From assembly GCA_039000515.1 (NCBI GenBank), contig JBCFYV010001001.1, positions 6,189,993-6,253,992 of the forward strand: a stretch of DNA of 64,000 nucleotides. Direction: 5' to 3'. Position 1 is the stretch's first letter. The number at the start of each line of letters is the position of its first letter. This document shows, one piece after another, positions 39,401 to 43,676 of the stretch. Under the pieces are notes generated by a model that saw only the letters and a list, made by a program, of their open reading frames with translations, did no database searches and was not told the DNA's origin. The translations under genes were made by a program, and so were the position numbers. Source of the DNA: Timema cristinae (lineage: Eukaryota > Arthropoda > Insecta > Phasmatodea > Timematidae).

Positions 39401-40618
39401 AAATAGAAATAATAAATAAACATTAAATTTGTTTGTTAAAATTCTTACATTCAGTTAAGTATTAAATTACTAGTCTGAGGTTAAGCTTGGATATTAAGTT
39501 TTTCCTAAACTAATGTTGTGGTTTAACCACCAATAAGCAGTATTCGAGCTGTAAAACAAATTCCAATTCCAATTTTGAAACAATTTCGAATATCAAATAA
39601 TGTATCCTCAAATTCTCGAATATCTTTAAGGATTCAAGGGTACCATCTCTAATTTAGAGTTATCTAAAAAGGTAGCTAATGAATGCTTGTACTTACGCTG
39701 GGAGATAGTTTGTTATTGTGTTCACATATTTATGTGCAACACCAACACCGGTGAAATGTAGGGCAACTATGATGGCCACGATAGCCCACAAGCTCTGCAA
39801 TGAGGCTGGATACACACCATTCTTTATACTGTTCTAAACATAAAAAAAACAAGACCTGTACAGCATTCTTATAGGAGTGATATTTTTAGTTTATACTTTT
39901 TTTTCCACCAAGTCTCACATCTTGTTTGTGTTAAAACCATAAATATTAATTACACTAATGTGTTAGGGATGAGAAAGATTGAAATTAGAGAGAATGTAAA
40001 CACATTTGTGTGGAGGTCAAGTGATAAGCCATTTTGGGAAAACACCCGAGCACGATTCAAATCCTGATCTCCCTGCCATTCGACAGCCCAGCCTATTGCA
40101 AGAGAGACGCTTTATACTATGCATTCACCAAGGCAAATAATTGGTTAGTAAATACATTTTTTTATATAATCTGATTAAAGGGGCTAGGGTGGGGGAAATT
40201 TGAATTTCATAAGGAAGTCCTTGGTTTTAAATGCTTTCATATCAAAATATGTACAAATAAAGTAATTATATAAGAAATAATATCTTAGTCAATTTTTTTT
40301 CTCAAATCCTATTCAAAAACAAATATAAAATGTGTACAACAGGTGCCTTGCAGCACTAGGGTGTTTAGTCCTCTTAAAGCTGGGACCTGGGGGCCTTCGT
40401 CAAAATCTAGAGCACTAATTATGTCCCAGCTATCTGCATCACTGATGAACATAAAATGTTAATTCAAATTATCTTACCTTAAACCTGGCTAGACGTTTCT
40501 TCCATGAGCGTATTCCGGACTGCCAGACCAAATGAAGTACCTCGCGGTCAAAATTAACATCCCACCCCTCGTGAGTGATGGAGAATTGGAAGGCTACAGC
40601 TGAATGGGCTTCTGCCAT
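3042..40618 (-). CDS. CPT1: Carnitine O-palmitoyltransferase 1 (whole coding span, spliced)
   Basis: The enzyme moves a long-chain acyl group from CoA to carnitine on the cytosolic face of the outer mitochondrial membrane, the malonyl-CoA-controlled entry step of beta-oxidation. Coding exons, in transcript order: 40618-40478, 39833-39697, 36304-36028, 33857-33736, 30647-30446, 29542-29343, 24978-24774, 22099-21992, 21473-21448, then 19303-19235 or 17287-17225, then 9159-9045, 8181-8047, 6959-6825, 6377-6018, 3131-3042. All introns are GT-AG and all phases agree, giving 771 residues (773 with the 69-base exon). Visible landmarks: MAEAH start with Glu3 and His5, the residues tied to malonyl-CoA sensitivity in mammalian CPT1A; two membrane segments (about 60-80 and 99-119); catalytic His471 in NAEHSWAD; the STS motif at 682-684. 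A splice acceptor 20 bases before the ATG shows that at least one upstream noncoding exon exists. The N-terminal membrane segments and the length exclude CPT2 and other carnitine acyltransferases. Confidence 0.96.
3163..4205 (+). mobile_element. GC-rich block with LTR-like promoter and poly(A) signal
   Basis: About 1 kb far richer in G+C than its surroundings, inserted in the last CPT1 intron, opposite strand. It has three CCAAT boxes in either orientation (3346-3350, 3388-3392, 3413-3417), a TATA box (TATATAA, 3442-3448) and AATAAA (3517-3522), spaced like the U3-R part of a retrotransposon LTR. Tandem repeats follow, then proline-rich open frames (3661-3954, 3858-4166). I could not find a second LTR, a primer-binding site or gag/pol, so the exact class and ends are uncertain. 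Confidence 0.45.
3591..3745 (+). repeat. Four tandem units of about 38 bases in the GC-rich block
   Basis: The core CACCGCGACTC followed by TTGCCGGGAC recurs four times with minor changes. The repeat accounts for the overlapping open frames seen on both strands here. Confidence 0.85.
4501..4640. repeat. About 37-base tandem repeat inside the TA-flanked element
   Basis: Three and a half copies of a unit with ATTTAAAAATAGATGAA and GACAGTTGGCAAA. Confidence 0.85.
4770..4932. repeat. About 50-base tandem repeat inside the TA-flanked element
   Basis: Three diverged copies of a unit with CAACATTTATTCTATTGTGA and a GTGTATTAAAT-like end. Confidence 0.7.
5290..5655 (+). repeat. Dispersed repeat D, copy 1
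   Basis: An AT-rich element of roughly 370-450 bases. It shares TTTTAGAGCTCTAATACT, TAATTTAA-AC and CTATTTCTATTTTATATAAT blocks with copies at 36395-36850, 39262-39655 (reverse) and 29985-30185 (partial). Probably a hAT-like MITE by its end wording; target duplications were not resolved. Confidence 0.65.
6018..6377 (-). CDS. CPT1: CPT1 coding exon 14 (residues 623-742)
   Basis: The longest coding exon (360 bases). It encodes [40 protein letters not shown] and [18 protein letters not shown], then [12 protein letters not shown]. It contains the STS motif (682-684) of carnitine acyltransferases. Acceptor TTATCTCAG, donor GTAAGT. Confidence 0.95.
6825..6959 (-). CDS. CPT1: CPT1 coding exon 13 (residues 578-622)
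   Basis: It encodes [40 protein letters not shown] and DKSKS. The [19 protein letters not shown] segment is a near-invariant active-site block of the family. 135 bases, phase 0, donor GTGAGT. Confidence 0.94.
7068..7304 (+). mobile_element. SINE family A, near full length
   Basis: tRNA-derived head with A box (TGGCGTAGTAGC) and B box (GGTTCGAATC), a middle part with AAATGCGGGTTCACTTCCTC, and a tail AGTAGTAAGACGCGG followed by an AAT-rich end. Inserted in the CPT1 intron between exons 12 and 13. Confidence 0.85.
7560..7843 (-). mobile_element. SINE family B, full length, reverse orientation
   Basis: Read in reverse: tRNA-like head, then CTGATTGCCAAACCCTTCC, the GTGGATTCCACGTTAAACTG-like core, and the tail with the ACCCG/CGGGT hairpin, TAGTAAGACGCG and AAT repeats. 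The head carries a small internal duplication (CCAGCACAGACCACCAGCAC on the plus strand). Confidence 0.85.
8047..8181 (-). CDS. CPT1: CPT1 coding exon 12 (residues 533-577)
   Basis: It encodes [40 protein letters not shown] and LAYFR, the CoA-side block KGxxKKCRxSPDAFxQLALQLA of CPT1. 135 bases, phase 0 at both ends, donor GTAAGG. Confidence 0.94.
8618..8996. mobile_element. hAT-like MITE of family G
   Basis: Begins TAGAGGTGTGCGA and ends in the inverse TTCGCACACACCTA. The inside resembles 20195-20345. A clear 8-base duplication is not visible. Lies between CPT1 exons 11 and 12. Confidence 0.6.
9045..9159 (-). CDS. CPT1: CPT1 coding exon 11 (residues 494-532)
   Basis: After TGTTTAG it encodes [20 protein letters not shown], then [18 protein letters not shown], matching the family block [11 protein letters not shown]. 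Its first base is A, which completes a Gly codon from either exon 10. If exon 10 were skipped, the same A would complete TGA. Confidence 0.92.
9205..9900. mobile_element. Foldback repeat E, copy interrupted by a SINE
   Basis: The left part (9205-9425) and right part (9700-9900) match the two arms of the element at 26575-26990 (AGGTTAGACTT...; TCAAGTTGGCTTCCTTCCCTA). A family A SINE (9430-9645) sits between them, so the SINE is the younger insertion. Confidence 0.55.
9430..9645 (-). mobile_element. SINE family A, reverse, diverged
   Basis: Contains the reverse forms of ACACTAATGTATTAGGAATGA, the CACATTTGCATGGAGTGG middle and the B box region. The 5' A-box part is worn and the 3' tail is missing. 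Confidence 0.7.
9901..11326. other. Intronic sequence with no recognised element
   Basis: Part of the large CPT1 intron. Local G+C rises at 10190-10260 and 10830-11000, where old transposon debris is possible, but no family is recognisable. A poly(T) run lies at 11032-11047. Confidence 0.5.
11335..13364 (+). mobile_element. hAT-family DNA transposon with intact ends
   Basis: A complete insertion of 2030 bases. Terminal inverted repeats CAGTGGCGCAGGAAC and, read from the right, CATTGGCGCAGGAAC (one mismatch). The 8-base target duplication CATTTGCG is present at 11327-11334 and 13365-13372, the hallmark of hAT insertion. A poly(C) run (13325-13339) and a C-rich start region lie just inside the ends. 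It holds a broken transposase gene. Confidence 0.92.
11620..13124 (+). pseudogene. hAT transposase pseudogene (ZMYM1-like group)
   Basis: Recognisable in sequential frames: [20 protein letters not shown] (about 11735), [20 protein letters not shown] (about 11890), [15 protein letters not shown] (about 12200), then the C-terminal dimerisation part with [20 protein letters not shown] (about 12910-12975) and a final [20 protein letters not shown] ending at the TAA at 13122-13124. Several frameshifts and stops break it, so it cannot make a working transposase. The KNYLRS motif and position identify the hAT family. Confidence 0.88.
13373..14130. other. Intronic AT-rich sequence, nothing recognised
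   Basis: Continuation of the large CPT1 intron. No repeat family or coding signal was seen. Confidence 0.6.
14136..14360 (-). mobile_element. SINE family B, 5'-truncated, reverse, with ATT run
   Basis: Its 3' tail abuts an ATT microsatellite (14136-14175). It carries the reverse forms of the shared tail hairpin, the core and the middle, and stops before the tRNA head, a typical 5' truncation. Confidence 0.82.
14505..15550. mobile_element. Pogo/Tigger-like transposon remnant with nested SINE
   Basis: Begins CAGTAGAAGCCCAATATAGCG and ends with the inverse of CAGAAAAAGCCCTGATATAAC, flanked by TA on both sides. These ends resemble the CAGT...-TATAACG ends of pogo/Tigger elements. The inside is too decayed to translate. 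A family A SINE (14732-14976) interrupts it. Confidence 0.65.
14732..14976 (-). mobile_element. SINE family A, full length, reverse
   Basis: Full length with shared tail (ACTTGTTCAGGTTTTACAC, decayed), middle, B box (reverse GATTCAAACC) and A-box region (AGCTAACTACGCCACTGAAG). Younger than the pogo-like element it interrupts. Confidence 0.85.
15955..16655 (+). repeat. Dispersed repeat C, copy 1, split by a MITE
   Basis: The parts at 15955-16146 and 16557-16655 match the uninterrupted copy at 22783-23185 (AATATGGCTTTTACAATGAA; TATCAGAACTCATCAGGGAG). The 16147-16556 insert separates them exactly inside the consensus. Confidence 0.75.
16147..16556. mobile_element. hAT-like MITE nested in repeat C
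   Basis: Left end GGGATATGGAGTCG and right end, inverted, GGGCTGTGGAGTTGG. The host repeat shows short similar bases at the junctions (GTTACCG / GTACCGT), consistent with an 8-base duplication. It contains an A/T palindrome at 16290-16350. Confidence 0.6.
16656..17224. other. Intronic sequence next to alternative exon 10b
   Basis: No repeat family seen. It lies just downstream, in transcript sense, of exon 10b, so it may hold splicing control elements; none can be named from sequence alone. Confidence 0.5.
17225..17287 (-). CDS. CPT1: CPT1 alternative exon 10, version b (63 bases)
   Basis: Acceptor GGTTACCAG, donor GTATGG. It encodes [20 protein letters not shown], closer to the general CPT1 wording ADAPIVGHLWEYV than version a. 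Same boundary phases as version a, so the two are interchangeable between exons 9 and 11. Mutually exclusive use is inferred from the protein family; transcripts would prove it. Confidence 0.9.
17868..18185 (-). pseudogene. LINE 3'-end fragment, reverse strand
   Basis: Read in reverse it gives [19 protein letters not shown] and [19 protein letters not shown], the C-terminal end of RTE-like reverse transcriptases (RWVDHVKQDM), followed by an AATGATGATTG tail. Frames are broken. Confidence 0.6.
18241..18447 (-). mobile_element. SINE family A, reverse
   Basis: Tail with GTCTTACTACCTGTTCAGG, middle with TGCATTTGCATGAAAGG, B box and 5' region ending GTCACCGAAGTGAGTT. Confidence 0.8.
18705..18975 (+). 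pseudogene. LINE 3'-end fragment with GAT-repeat tail
   Basis: Translates as [19 protein letters not shown] then [15 protein letters not shown], and ends GGCTGGAAACAGTTC followed by (GAT)n at 18955-18976. The short-repeat tail is typical of RTE elements. The 34085-34893 copy has the same end. Confidence 0.7.
19235..19303 (-). CDS. CPT1: CPT1 alternative exon 10, version a (69 bases)
   Basis: Acceptor TGTTACAG, donor GTAAAA. It encodes [20 protein letters not shown] followed by SV, with one base at the start completing Trp and two at the end starting Gly. It occupies the same place as version b at 17225-17287, with the same phase, and has two residues more. It supplies the Asp that follows the catalytic His by four residues. 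ADAA replaces the usual ADAP. Confidence 0.88.
19426..19720 (+). mobile_element. Third SINE type, tRNA-derived
   Basis: Head with A box (TGGTCTAGTGGTCAG) and B box (GGCTCAATTC), then a body (AGCAGTGGGTCTGG; TAGCGGCTCCGGTTTAGA; GAAGGTTCGCTGTGCTGATC) unlike SINE families A and B, and without their shared tail. Located between exons 9 and 10a. Confidence 0.7.
19898..20130. mobile_element. Palindromic MITE, copy 2 (partial)
   Basis: AGGAGGGATAGCCAGCACAC matches the end of the element at 1061-1335. Internal hairpin arms CACTGTCACAAACAG and CTGTCTGTGACAGTG. Confidence 0.65.
20195..21385. mobile_element. Diverged hAT-like elements of family G
   Basis: 20195-20345 matches the inside of the 8618-8996 element; 20860-21385 has the family wording (GATTCAACTAGGATTTGATT) and ends TTGCACCGCACCTA, an inverted TAGGTGCGGTGCAA end. 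Probably one old element with insertions, or two overlapping ones. Confidence 0.4.
21448..21473 (-). CDS. CPT1: CPT1 microexon 9 carrying the catalytic histidine
   Basis: Only 26 bases long, bounded by TTTTCAG and GTAAGT. It encodes IGFNAEHS plus two bases of the following Trp. His471 matches the catalytic His473 of mammalian CPT1A (NAEHSWAD). It is too short for ORF-based gene finding and easily missed, but it is required by phase and by the family alignment. Confidence 0.92.
21992..22099 (-). CDS. CPT1: CPT1 coding exon 8 (residues 429-464)
   Basis: It is 108 bases, phase 0 at both ends. It encodes [20 protein letters not shown] followed by [16 protein letters not shown], the conserved [14 protein letters not shown] segment just before the catalytic motif. 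Confidence 0.93.
22125..22320. mobile_element. Foldback repeat E, half copy
   Basis: GATAGTGAAGAAAGCCAACC and AGGTTAGGCCTAGATAGGAA match one arm of the 26575-26990 element. Confidence 0.65.
22783..23185 (+). repeat. Dispersed repeat C, copy 2 (most complete)
   Basis: About 400 bases, from AAGGAAAACCTCTTTTCGCC to AAGGACATTGGATTTGAA. Related copies at 15955-16655, 28222-28425 and, reversed, 28470-28795. No coding signal; class unknown. Confidence 0.75.
23184..23273. repeat. 10-base tandem repeat
   Basis: About nine copies of AGCAGTATTA with two variant units. Confidence 0.95.
23397..23672 (+). mobile_element. SINE family B, full length
   Basis: tRNA head with A box (TGGTCTAGGGGTAAGG) and B box (GGTTCAATCC), the middle ACCAAACCCTTCTTCACCTC, the core GGTTCGGATTCCACGTTAAA, and the tail with ACCCGAACGGGT, TAGTAAGACGGGG and AAT repeats. 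One of the best-preserved copies. Confidence 0.92.
23812..24010. repeat. Imperfect tandem repeat, three units of 70-78 bases
   Basis: Each unit starts ATAAGCTAT and contains a variant of TGACTACATAGCGACTCTT followed by GCAAGA-like wording. Units are strongly diverged. Confidence 0.65.
24357..24406. repeat. TG / TA microsatellite
   Basis: A (TG)n run followed by a (TA)n run. Confidence 0.95.
24415..24720 (-). pseudogene. LINE 3'-end fragment, reverse strand
   Basis: Reverse translation [20 protein letters not shown] followed by [15 protein letters not shown], a close relative of the 34085-34893 LINE. On the minus strand the 3' end runs into an ATGATGATTATTATAATT tail. Confidence 0.7.
24774..24978 (-). 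CDS. CPT1: CPT1 coding exon 7 (residues 360-428)
   Basis: It encodes [37 protein letters not shown] and [19 protein letters not shown], matching the CPT1 block [14 protein letters not shown] / KNKQSLDAVEKAAFFVTLD. The donor is GTTTGT after a whole Glu codon. Confidence 0.93.
25071..26104 (+). mobile_element. piggyBac-type element, internally reduced
   Basis: Starts CCCTTAAACACTCAGCGC and ends with GAGTGCAAAAGGG, an imperfect inverted end, with TTAA on the right (26105-26108) and TCAA (one change) on the left (25067-25070). TTAA target and CCC ends are the piggyBac signature. A small palindrome (CCGATCTATCGG) lies inside the left end. About 1 kb, so most of the transposase is gone. Confidence 0.7.
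25493..25860 (+). CDS. Reduced two-exon ORF of the piggyBac-type element
   Basis: Exon 25493-25689 encodes an acidic N-terminus typical of piggyBac transposases ([20 protein letters not shown]). A GTAAGT donor follows, then a TTTCTTGCAG acceptor at 25805. Splicing out 116 bases keeps the frame (TT plus C) and adds [18 protein letters not shown] before TAA at 25858-25860, with AATAAA overlapping at 25859-25864. The result is about 83 residues (77 from the second Met). No catalytic Asp residues are present, so it cannot transpose. It may be a deletion derivative or an incidental ORF. Confidence 0.4.
26163..27979. mobile_element. hAT-like transposon remnant, 1.8 kb, with nested foldback repeat
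   Basis: Starts TAGGAGTCTGCGAG and ends with the inverse of TAGGGCTCTGCGAG. Flanks TTTAAAAC (26155-26162) and TTCAAAAC (27980-27987) are a 7/8 target duplication. Subterminal GAGCTCGAGTCGAG motifs near the left end and GAGCTTCGAACCGAGC-like motifs near the right. No transposase readable. Confidence 0.7.
26575..26990. mobile_element. Foldback repeat E, complete copy
   Basis: Two long inverted arms: 26575-26765 and 26800-26990 (CTAGATATAAA / TTTATATCTAG; CACTGCACAGTAATGTAAGG against TTAATGTAGTGTGTCTC). Nested in the hAT-like remnant. Half copies at 22125-22320 and 9205-9900. Confidence 0.75.
28222..28425 (+). repeat. Dispersed repeat C, copy 3 (left part)
   Basis: AAGGAAAAACTC...ATAAAAGGGAGGACACATAT matches the first half of the copy at 22783. 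The next copy lies 45 bases on in reverse orientation. Confidence 0.75.
28470..28795 (-). repeat. Dispersed repeat C, copy 4 (reverse)
   Basis: The reverse of the copy at 22783-23185, including CACACTCCTTCCTGATGAGT and CCAATGTCCATTTCCTG-like wording. With copy 3 it forms an inverted pair. Confidence 0.75.
28796..29213. mobile_element. hAT-like MITE family G, left end lost
   Basis: Ends AAGTTTTGCACATCCCTA, the inverse of a TAGGGATGTGCAAAACTT end. AT-rich inside, with AAGTCAAAGTAAATGAA wording like the other family members. Confidence 0.5.
29343..29542 (-). CDS. CPT1: CPT1 coding exon 6 (residues 294-360)
   Basis: After TTTCCTCAG it reads [20 protein letters not shown], then TRVPGLETD and [15 protein letters not shown], all standard CPT1 blocks. 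The donor is GTAGGA after two bases of an Ile codon; the remaining base is the first of exon 7. Reading on without splicing meets a stop at once. Confidence 0.92.
29760..29970. mobile_element. hAT-like MITE family G, right end lost
   Basis: Starts TAGGAGTGTGTGAAGTCC, with GAAGTTGGAATATTTAAAAA inside. Confidence 0.5.
29985..30185 (+). repeat. Dispersed repeat D, partial copy
   Basis: CCAGTAATTTAACACTCAAC and TAGTTACTATTTCTATTTTA match the copies at 5290 and 36395. Confidence 0.6.
30446..30647 (-). CDS. CPT1: CPT1 coding exon 5 (residues 226-293)
   Basis: It encodes the family hallmark [20 protein letters not shown], then [33 protein letters not shown] and [11 protein letters not shown]. It ends on a whole codon before GTAAAA. 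The wording after VNSNFY is closer to arthropod CPT1 than to vertebrate CPT1 as I remember them. Confidence 0.94.
30655..31589. other. Intronic sequence with possible LINE tail
   Basis: Mostly unassigned. The part near 31085-31350 ends CGCCCAAATAAAGTTATCAT followed by (ATC)n, which looks like a non-LTR retrotransposon 3' end, but no protein remains to confirm it. Confidence 0.4.
31590..31832 (+). mobile_element. SINE family A, 5' part diverged
   Basis: B box GGGTTCGATCCCGG-like (GGTTCGATCC), middle with CATGCAAATGTGAGCACACT, tail ATAACCCGAACAGGTAGTA. Confidence 0.8.
31955..32260 (-). pseudogene. Possible Penelope-like GIY-YIG endonuclease fragment
   Basis: Read in reverse, one frame gives [20 protein letters not shown] followed by [20 protein letters not shown]. 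The Y-I-G...T...L...NGHR spacing fits the GIY-YIG domain at the C-terminus of Penelope-like retroelements. The upstream part needs a frameshift. No reverse transcriptase core was found. Confidence 0.5.
32300..33050. other. Intronic AT-rich sequence
   Basis: Nothing recognised apart from a C-rich stretch at 32414-32439. Confidence 0.6.
33055..33252. mobile_element. hAT-like MITE family G fragment
   Basis: Right end CAAAGCTTCGCACACTATTACC resembles the inverted TAG...TGTGCGAAGCTTTG end of family G; GACCTTCGAATTTGACTTTT lies inside. Confidence 0.45.
33736..33857 (-). CDS. CPT1: CPT1 coding exon 4 (residues 186-226)
   Basis: It encodes [20 protein letters not shown] and continues to RYLVLKS, the conserved start of the catalytic acyltransferase domain. 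It ends in the first two bases of a Trp codon before GTGAGT; the next exon completes the Trp. Confidence 0.93.
34085..34893 (+). pseudogene. Truncated RTE-like LINE, longest copy, with GAT tail
   Basis: Successive frames give [54 protein letters not shown] and [18 protein letters not shown]: the thumb and C-terminal part of an RTE-like endonuclease/reverse transcriptase. Stops break it. It ends GGCTGGAAACAGTTC and a (GATGAT)n tail (34858-34893). Confidence 0.78.
34894..35110 (+). mobile_element. SINE family A, diverged, directly after the LINE tail
   Basis: GATTCAAACCCTGGCC (B box), AAATGTGGGGACATTTCCTC middle. The A-box end is missing or worn. Confidence 0.65.
35258..35290. repeat. GTAT microsatellite
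   Basis: A run of TGTATGTATG units. Confidence 0.95.
35405..35620. repeat. Tandem repeat of about 85-100 bases, 2.5 units
   Basis: GTTCATACACCAACTGA, CACTCCATTCATCAAAGGGA and TTGAATGTTATTACTAGTAT recur in order. Confidence 0.85.
36028..36304 (-). CDS. CPT1: CPT1 coding exon 3 (residues 93-185, second membrane segment)
   Basis: It encodes [18 protein letters not shown], the second transmembrane helix (about 99-119), then the cytosolic linker with KGWMYEE and [17 protein letters not shown], which matches the CPT1 family segment MLYSFQTSLPRLPVP. It ends on a whole AGG codon before GTCTGT, a weak donor, but the next exon begins exactly in phase with TAT ([11 protein letters not shown]). Confidence 0.92.
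36395..36850 (+). repeat. Dispersed repeat D, copy 2 (most complete)
   Basis: Contains GTTTTAGAGCTCTAATACTG, AAGTAATTTAACACTTAACT and TTATGTTCATAATTTTTTCC as in copy 1. Confidence 0.7.
36851..37633. other. Intronic sequence, nothing recognised
   Basis: Between CPT1 exons 2 and 3. A 91-codon open frame (37052-37327, minus) has no family resemblance. Confidence 0.5.
37634..37999. mobile_element. TA-flanked Tc1/mariner/pogo-type MITE
   Basis: Inverted ends CAGTCAACTCTTGTTATACT and CAGTCAACTCTGGTTGTAGT (read from the right), flanked by TA (37632-37633, 38000-38001). 366 bases, non-coding. Confidence 0.85.
38002..39261. other. Intronic AT-rich sequence
   Basis: No feature recognised. Confidence 0.6.
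39262..39655 (-). repeat. Dispersed repeat D, reverse copy
   Basis: CACCAATAAGCAGTATTCGAGC and GATTCAAGGGTACCATC match the reverse of copy 1 and 2 features. Confidence 0.65.
39697..39833 (-). CDS. CPT1: CPT1 coding exon 2 (residues 48-92, first membrane segment)
   Basis: It follows a TTTAG acceptor and starts [16 protein letters not shown]. Residues about 60-80 form a hydrophobic stretch ([12 protein letters not shown]), the first transmembrane helix of CPT1. The exon ends after two bases of an Ala codon, before GTAAGT. Confidence 0.92.
39935..40135 (-). mobile_element. SINE family A, reverse, diverged
   Basis: TTACACTAATGTGTTAGGGA, ACACATTTGTGTGGAGGTC middle and reverse B box (GATTCAAATC). 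Between exons 1 and 2. Confidence 0.7.
40478..40618 (-). CDS. CPT1: CPT1 coding exon 1 (residues 1-47)
   Basis: It begins [20 protein letters not shown] and ends in RLARFK before GTAAGAT. This is the cytosolic regulatory N-terminus, with Glu3 and His5 kept. The ATG is in good context (CCATGG). A TTTCAG acceptor at 40639-40644 places 20 bases of 5' UTR (40619-40638) in the same exon. The exon ends on a whole codon. Confidence 0.93.
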
Positions 40619-40638
40619 GGCAACTGTACTCACTCACA

Positions 40639-42516
40639 CTGAAACATGTGTGCAGGAACGTTAGTAAAAGTTACATATTGATCAAATTAAATTAAGTCGA
40701 GACATGACCTTGATTCAATTCTAGTGTTCAGGTGTCATTTTTCAACTGTATTCAATTGGATTTAAAAATGTATACAGAGAAGGCTGAGTCCATAACCTAG
40801 GTTAGTTTCCACAACATAATTCTTGTAAAGTTAAAAGTGATATATAATGATTCAAAATCATTCAAACAAAGGAGAAAATCGTTATTTTAGTATTCAATCA
40901 ATTTGATTTCCCAGAAAGTCTATGTGATATAGTTATTGCTAGTTCTTAATTATTAGGGAGAGATGAGAGCAAACGCATTTTCACTTTAAATTAGAAAATA
41001 AAAAGTAATTTTGTTTCAAATGAATAAACAGATAATATGAGAGTGGAAGTAATTCTATATATCATATAAAAACGTTACCTTAATTATTTTTTCCAAGCTT
41101 GGATTTTTATTTTGAAGGTACTAAATAAAACCTTTTACAGTATTAAGAGTACCGAATACAAGCAGATTATTAGGGGGGACATATTCCCTTAACCCCCCAC
41201 TGACGACACCCAGGCTAAGTGTACACACACACACAAAAAATTACTTTTTAATGAATGTTTGTAATGAAAAAAGTATATATATTCTTACAGGTAGGTAGGT
41301 ATATGAGAGTAGTTGATAGGCAAATAAATTATTTTTTGATGATCTCTTTATGGGCTTGTGAGGAAGTGAAAAGAAATATAATTAGTATACAAAATATACA
41401 GTAAGAAGTTTCGTATTCAATATTTTTGCAATAGAAACTAAAAACTATTTAATTCTTAGATCATTATTTGTGGTCAATATATTATGAGTGAAAGAATTGA
41501 AATAGAAGTTAAAAGGCACGTTTCTTTAATTGTTGCAAGTGTTAACAGCTTATGTTTATTACATGTTAGTAATTTACCAGGATCTGTGAAGGCATTGTGT
41601 GGTCTTTCAGAATGATTGTTACATTGTGTAAATGATAAATAATGTTGATAACCATATTATCCTTTGTTGAGAAAATAAAACCTTGATGCTTTAAGCAAAC
41701 CTATGAATACACCACATATGAGTGCATACAACTATAAAATTAATTATGTTTATCTAATTTAAATAATGGGGTTGAAGTTATCTTGGTGCTGATATCATCC
41801 ATGCACAGTTTAATTAATTTGTTCAGGTGTCATATTTAATTTAAATGAAATACATTTAAATACAAAGAAAATTAAAGATTATGTGATTTTTGTGGACAAA
41901 ATTGATTAAAAAAATCCATATTTCTAGTGTTATTTATTAAGTATTGATAATATCTATCAATATTGACAGCTGCAGATCTTATTACTTAAGGTATGAATTC
42001 ATAAAAGTAGATTTAATAACTTTTCTAGCTGTCAGATAAGGTTCTTATGAAAATAGTCTTAATCACTGGTAAATGTGTTTTGAGAACTGATTTTGTTTGT
42101 ATTCGACATTAAAGTGAATCCTAACATTTCAGTGTAACAATAAATGATTCTCATCAAAGTAAGGTTTGCAAGATGTTCCAAATAAGAATAACCTTTCTCA
42201 AAATGTTGAGCTCCGCATGATAACTCATTACCTTTGAGAGTCAGTGGTTTGAATTCCTGTGTAGTCAAAAATAAATAAAGAGAAGTGATATGTATTTCAA
42301 CATGAAATGCTGTTTATAGTCCTAATAAAATAAGTCATGTTAAGATGCCCCTAAGAACATAATTAAAAAAAAGCCATTTCACATATTTAATGTTACCAGT
42401 AATCTCCAGTGAATCATTTTAGAAAACATTCTAAAGATTGGTAAAAAAAAAAAAAAAAAAATCTCCAGTGAAATTAAACAAGATATTGTGATGGCATAAG
42501 ACTAAAAAGAAAGTAT
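40639..42516. other. Upstream intron or flank of CPT1, AT-rich
   Basis: No exon or repeat family identified. Microsatellites at 41221-41236 (CA). It must be intronic if the noncoding first exon lies further upstream, as the acceptor at 40639-40644 implies. Confidence 0.5.
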
Positions 42517-42799
42517 TATTATTATCATCATCATCACTGCATCTTACTACCCGTTCAGTTTATACGCACTTACGCTAATGTGTGATGGTAGGGTGATTGA
42601 GAGATGAAATGGAGGACCTACAGTTTAACGTGGAATCCGAACCACGGTGGAGGCCTGGCATTCAACACATTCACAAGTTGTGATTAATACACGTCTTGTC
42701 AGAGGTGAAGGAAGGGTTTGGTAATCAGATAAATCTGTGCCAGGACCGAGGATTGAACCCCAGAAGTCCGACACCTTACCCCTAGACCGCCAGGTCACC
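42517..42799 (-). mobile_element. SINE family B, full length, reverse
   Basis: Reverse of the consensus, from CATCTTACTACCCGTTCAG (tail) to CTAGACCGCCAGGTCACC (A-box end), with ATT/ATC repeats at the tail. Confidence 0.9.
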
Positions 42800-42893
42800 T
42801 ATAAAGAAAGTAAAAATTGATTTTATTAAAAGTATTTGTTGATATGTTATTCAAAAACACAACTAAATCCTTCAGAGTTTGCATGGTCCAAGA

Positions 42894-43447
42894 CAGGGGT
42901 GAGGAAACTTCTGACATTGGAAGGGTGGAACACACTTCATGGATTTGTCCAAAGGCTACAAACTTCATTTACAGTAAATTTTGCCAAAATTATTAAGACG
43001 TACTTTACTTAAATATAATTTATATATTTTTAGGAACCCATAAAGGAGCGAACGATTTTTTAGTCTATATATTTATTAAAAGAAGGGCAATTAAGATAAA
43101 GACATAGATTATGAAAAATTTGACAAACTGTTTCTCCACCTTTTCTCGAGTTTGTTCTCCCTGGATCTTGGTTAATTTTTAAATTCAACTATGGATATAT
43201 GATTAATGTACAAGTATGCTTAAAAATATATATCCGCATGTAATAATGATTATAAAATCACTCTGGAATAAAGTTCTACAAACCAAACATATCAACAGTT
43301 AACAAAACACTTCATTTTATTATATTGTAGGAATACAATTTCAGTTTGAGAATATGTAATTTATAAGGAGAGATAATCTACATAATATGCTAAAAAGGCC
43401 GCATCGAACACCTCAAACGGACCCTAAAGATTCCCTCCCCATCTCTG
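42894..43447. mobile_element. hAT-like MITE with CAGGGGTG ends
   Basis: Left end CAGGGGTGAGGAAACTTCTG; right end, inverted, CAGAGATGGGGAGGGAATCT. Flanks GTCCAAGA and GTCTAAGC agree at 6 of 8 bases, as an old 8-base duplication would. Confidence 0.65.
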
Positions 43448-43676
43448 GTCTAAGCCAAAGTGTCACTCTTACAATAGACTGGACTGCCGATGACGGGGAA
43501 GATCAGGGGTTTGAATCCCAGTAGGGTGTAATGAGTGTGTTTTGACCTACACGATTGTCCACTCTTCCTCCACACAAATGCGGGTACACTTCCTCTAAAT
43601 CCAACCTTATTCATCCCTTTTACATAAACATAAGCGTATTAAGAACATATGCGTAGAGCCCAGTAGGGTGCTAAGA
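43448..43676 (+). mobile_element. SINE family A
   Basis: GACTGCCGATGACGGGGAAG, B box GGTTTGAATCCC, middle ACAAATGCGGGTACACTTCC. The tail is decayed. Confidence 0.8.

Noticed and set aside
3042..40618. CPT2 or another carnitine/choline acyltransferase
   Set aside because: The MAEAH regulatory N-terminus, two membrane segments and length of 771-773 residues are specific to CPT1.
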